7,982 bases of DNA from Methanothrix sp. (lineage in GTDB: Archaea; Halobacteriota; Methanosarcinia; Methanotrichales; Methanotrichaceae). The stretch is from the NCBI GenBank assembly GCA_028688535.1, contig JAQTXY010000071.1:1-7982 (forward strand). Reading direction: 5' to 3'. The notes under the pieces are model-generated. The model did not search any database and was not told the DNA's origin. It saw only the letters and a list, made by a program, of their open reading frames with translations. How positions within the stretch are numbered: position 1 is the first letter of the stretch; each line of letters begins with the position of its first letter. Of the stretch, positions 6,407 through 7,982 are shown piece by piece. A program made the translations under genes and the position numbers.

Positions 6407-7383
6407 TTATGATATGGAAACGTTAGAAGTTGATCTATTGACCATACGCGATCTATGAGTCCTGCATGCTTTGCAGGACAATTGTAGGATGTTTTGCCCG
6501 TCTCCGTTTTATTTTTCAGAGATCGATGAGTTCTGCAAAAATTATAGTATGCAATGTAGAGGGTCATCTGGTTATCCAATTCATCAGTCTTTTTGGAGAA
6601 TCCAATGGTCTTTGAAATGCGAATGTTATCCTGCCTTAGAGTGAGATTTTGCCGTTCGATGTAGCTGGTTGAAATCGACTTGGGATCGATACCATTCCCA
6701 AAAACGATCTTCTTGATAATCTTTTTCAGACGAGATCCAGATCTCTCCTTTATGATTTGTGCATATTTTAATAATGCGTTAGATATTAATCTTGGCGATC
6801 TGGGTCGTCACCTCTTCCCAGTTTGAGGATATTTGATGATATCAAAATATTGGTTTAAAAGAGATTTTTTATAAAATTTTAATCCATCTGTAACAAAAAG
6901 CGGAATTGATGCAAGGCGTCTTGCAGTTTTAACTACAACTTGATTCGCAGTCACCTGTGTTCTTGGCCCCACACAATGCGCTAATAGCAACCGGGATTCA
7001 CAAGCCATGCTTAACCAGATCCATGTACCTTCGTCTTCATATTCGTCTCTCTTGGACAGCGTTTTTTCCCCACGAAAGTCCATAACTCGTCCATTTCAAC
7101 TTTCTCAGTTTCGACACCAGTTAGAGTTGATTCATTGACTTTTTCGCAATGGCTTGCTGCTTTTCCTGTCCATTTTCTGACCGTCACAGGACAAACCTTA
7201 ACTACTTCTGCAAAATACGATTCCGCAAGCGCTACAGATAATTTTTCTCACTCGTCCGCCTGACTTAATTTCAGATGTACCATTGCTCGTAACATTACCC
7301 TTACCGGTAACCCCATAGCAGGAGCATTTGGTATTGGGGCAAGCTACGTCATTGAACTTGGGCTTTGGCCCTCTTTTCCCCAT
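6391..7383 (-). pseudogene. IS1-family transposase, broken by frameshifts, an internal loss and a stop codon
   Basis: The first part (7383-7198) is a zinc-ribbon-like N-terminus: MGKRGPKPKFNDVACPNTKC and then ICSACG. The frame then shifts by +1 into AEVVKVCPVTVRKWTGKAAS, the end of a helix-turn-helix. The 25-30 residues expected between ribbon and helix, judging from InsA of IS1, appear to be missing. The same frame continues to VEMDELWTFVGKK, with the first catalytic Asp at 7091-7089. At a run of six A (7067-7062) a -1 shift returns to the original frame: DEGTWIWLSMACESRLLLAH and FVTDGLKFY (second Asp, 6888-6886). A TGA at 6810-6808 interrupts TGKR*RPR, where relatives usually have TGKRGRPR; a GGA-to-TGA change would explain it. 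The frame then runs on through SYIERQNLTLRQ (catalytic Glu, 6657-6655), YYNFCRTHRSL and VWSIDQLLTFPY. All DDE codons survive, but no intact protein can be made. Confidence 0.88.
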
Positions 7384-7417
7384 TGCTATCCCTTGTTAAA
7401 TAGCATATGAAGCTCAC

Positions 7418-7427
7418 ATATTTAATA
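7418..7427 (-). promoter_or_regulatory. TATA-like element ahead of the transposase
   Basis: The minus strand reads TATTAAATAT, about 40 nt before the transposase ATG at 7383. AAGGGAT just ahead of the ATG could serve as ribosome binding site. The region is generally AT-rich, so the match may be chance. Confidence 0.35.
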
Positions 7428-7451
7428 CCAACTATATAGTTTTTTACGACC
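7424..7451 (-). repeat. Right terminal inverted repeat of the IS
   Basis: Read on the minus strand, it starts GGTCGT and ends AGTTGGTATT like the left end. The differing bases fall in two short blocks in the middle. It lies upstream of the transposase start at 7383, and a TATA-like stretch begins at its inner edge. Confidence 0.8.
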
Positions 7452-7553
7452 CAGGAAGCTACAATTCGCATAGCATCAATGAGATGACTCAGAAAGATAT
7501 CTCAGATCTGAAGGAAACATGCAATTTCGTCTATTGATGAAGACTGCTAAAGT

Positions 7554-7733
7554 TTATTGCGTATAATATTGCCATGCCTGAATAATATATTTGCCGTAGA
7601 GAATCCAGATAAGAACGAAAATCCCAAAAATAATATAGAGGTTGGTGATGTACACCAACCACTGAAGAAGACGCATCTTCTTCTCAGCTGTTCCAAACCA
7701 GTCCTCCGCTTTTCGCTCAAACCAGTTGGACAT
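7554..7733 (-). CDS. Small single-span membrane protein following atpD (possible AhaG counterpart)
   Basis: This is a 59-residue frame with an ATG start at 7733 and TAA at 7556-7554, beginning 13 nt after the ATP synthase subunit D stop. The N-terminal third is charged and amphipathic with two aromatic-rich turns (SNWFERKAEDWFG at 2-14, TAEKKMR at 15-21). Residues about 24-46 form one hydrophobic segment (LVYITNLYIIFGIFVLIWIL) that should span the membrane, followed by a short aromatic tail, KYIIQAWQYYTQ. Methanosarcina ATP synthase operons have been described with a small extra gene, ahaG, after ahaD. Position and size fit that, but I cannot confirm sequence similarity from memory. No strong ribosome binding site precedes it, so it may rely on coupling to atpD. 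It may be a structural or assembly partner of the ATP synthase (inference). Confidence 0.75.
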   Translation of the reverse strand: MSNWFERKAEDWFGTAEKKMRLLQWLVYITNLYIIFGIFVLIWILYGKYIIQAWQYYTQ

Positions 7734-7746
7734 AGGCTTTAGGCGA

Positions 7747-7982
7747 TCAAGCTGAAGCCTTGGCAGCAGCTAATTTTTCTGCTTCCTTCTTAGCTTCTTC
7801 TGCTGCGGCTTTCCTTTCGGACTTGCCCTTGAGCATCTTCATCTTGACCAGGTTATCCCTTTCCATCTCCTCCAAGGCCATGCCGATGAACTTGATGGTG
7901 TCTTTGAGGTCAGGAACCACCTTGAACTCCAGAGCATTAACACGCCTCTTGGTGCTGTCGATATCCTCGACGAGCCTTATCA
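7747..7982 (-). CDS. atpD: A-type ATP synthase subunit D, C-terminal 77 residues (5' part outside window)
   Basis: Subunit D forms the central rotor shaft of the A1 part of the archaeal ATP synthase and links the catalytic AB ring to subunits F and C and the membrane ring. Only the last 77 codons are in the window; full proteins have about 200-220 residues. The diagnostic stretch is [20 protein letters not shown] at 9-28, followed by [22 protein letters not shown], matching the second long helix of the D family (usual pattern RRVNALE, then P.L..TI, then EMER). After residue 51 comes a lysine/alanine/glutamate-rich helical tail ([20 protein letters not shown]) that varies between species. The stop is TGA at 7749-7747. 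The frame enters from the right edge, so upstream subunit genes should lie to the right. Confidence 0.95.
   Translation of the reverse strand, partial: IRLVEDIDSTKRRVNALEFKVVPDLKDTIKFIGMALEEMERDNLVKMKMLKGKSERKAAAEEAKKEAEKLAAAKASA

Larger units (their letters stand above)
6379..7451 (-). mobile_element. Degenerate IS1-family insertion sequence
   Basis: A unit of about 1.07 kb, bounded by imperfect inverted repeats of 28 bp, encloses one broken transposase on the minus strand. It is visibly richer in A and T than the ribosomal genes on its left and atpD on its right. The ends begin GGTCGT, in line with IS1-type ends that start with GG. I find no target-site duplication: the bases just outside are GCGATTACC on the left and CAGGAAGCT on the right. 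The element lies between the ATP synthase and ribosomal operons and cuts the reading frame ending at 6138. With both transposase and flanks degraded, it is probably old and unable to move on its own. Confidence 0.85.

Noticed and set aside
7557..7742. Plus-strand 61-codon frame opposite the small membrane protein
   Set aside because: It starts with TTG, has no ribosome binding site, and all neighbours are on the minus strand. The minus-strand frame follows atpD and has a clear membrane segment.
1..7982. CRISPR arrays, tRNA or rRNA genes, riboswitches, defence islands
   Set aside because: No spaced repeat array, cloverleaf or rRNA-like sequence was seen on either strand. Apart from the IS and the short remnants beside it, the window is filled by core genes.

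Overview
The window is archaeal, and every recognisable gene is on the minus strand. The evidence is the S10/spc-type ribosomal protein order typical of Euryarchaeota (L3-L4-L23-L2-S19-L22-S3-L29-Rnp1-S17), an archaeal RNase P protein inside it, an archaeal TATA box ahead of it, Shine-Dalgarno sites that match an archaeal 16S tail (AGGTGAT, GGAGG), and the end of an A-type ATP synthase operon upstream. The protein sequences and the small gene after ATP synthase subunit D suggest a methanogen of the Methanosarcinales, most likely Methanothrix (Methanosaeta)-like. That placement is inference.

Layout from right to left, the direction of transcription. (1) 7982-7554 is the end of an A-type ATP synthase operon: the C-terminal part of subunit D (atpD, cut by the window edge), then a 59-residue single-span membrane protein that may be the counterpart of methanosarcinal AhaG. 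(2) 7451-6379 is a decayed IS1-type insertion sequence with imperfect 28-bp terminal inverted repeats. Its transposase is broken by two compensating frameshifts, an apparent internal loss and a nonsense codon, but the three catalytic DDE codons remain. (3) 6378-6138 is an unrecognised reading frame with no ATG start that is cut off by the IS, probably a gene remnant. (4) 6091-6081 is a TATA box, followed by ten complete genes and one partial gene packed with overlaps or gaps of no more than 10 nt: a SPOUT-type RNA methyltransferase-like protein, L3, L4, L23, L2, S19, L22, S3, L29, RNase P protein Rnp1, and S17 (cut by the left edge).

The ribosomal genes supply parts of the peptidyl-transferase and tunnel region of the 50S subunit (L2, L3, L4, L22, L23, L29) and of the 30S subunit (S3, S17, S19). 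The methyltransferase-like protein and Rnp1 link this transcript to RNA modification and tRNA 5' processing. Several starts are not ATG: TTG for S19, TTG or GTG for L22, GTG for Rnp1.

I see no wholly new system here. The points most worth a second look are: a 29-bp tandem duplication that rewrites the C-terminus of L29 and places the Rnp1 ribosome binding site inside a perfect 6-bp hairpin; the small membrane protein after atpD; and the IS-truncated reading frame between the two operons.
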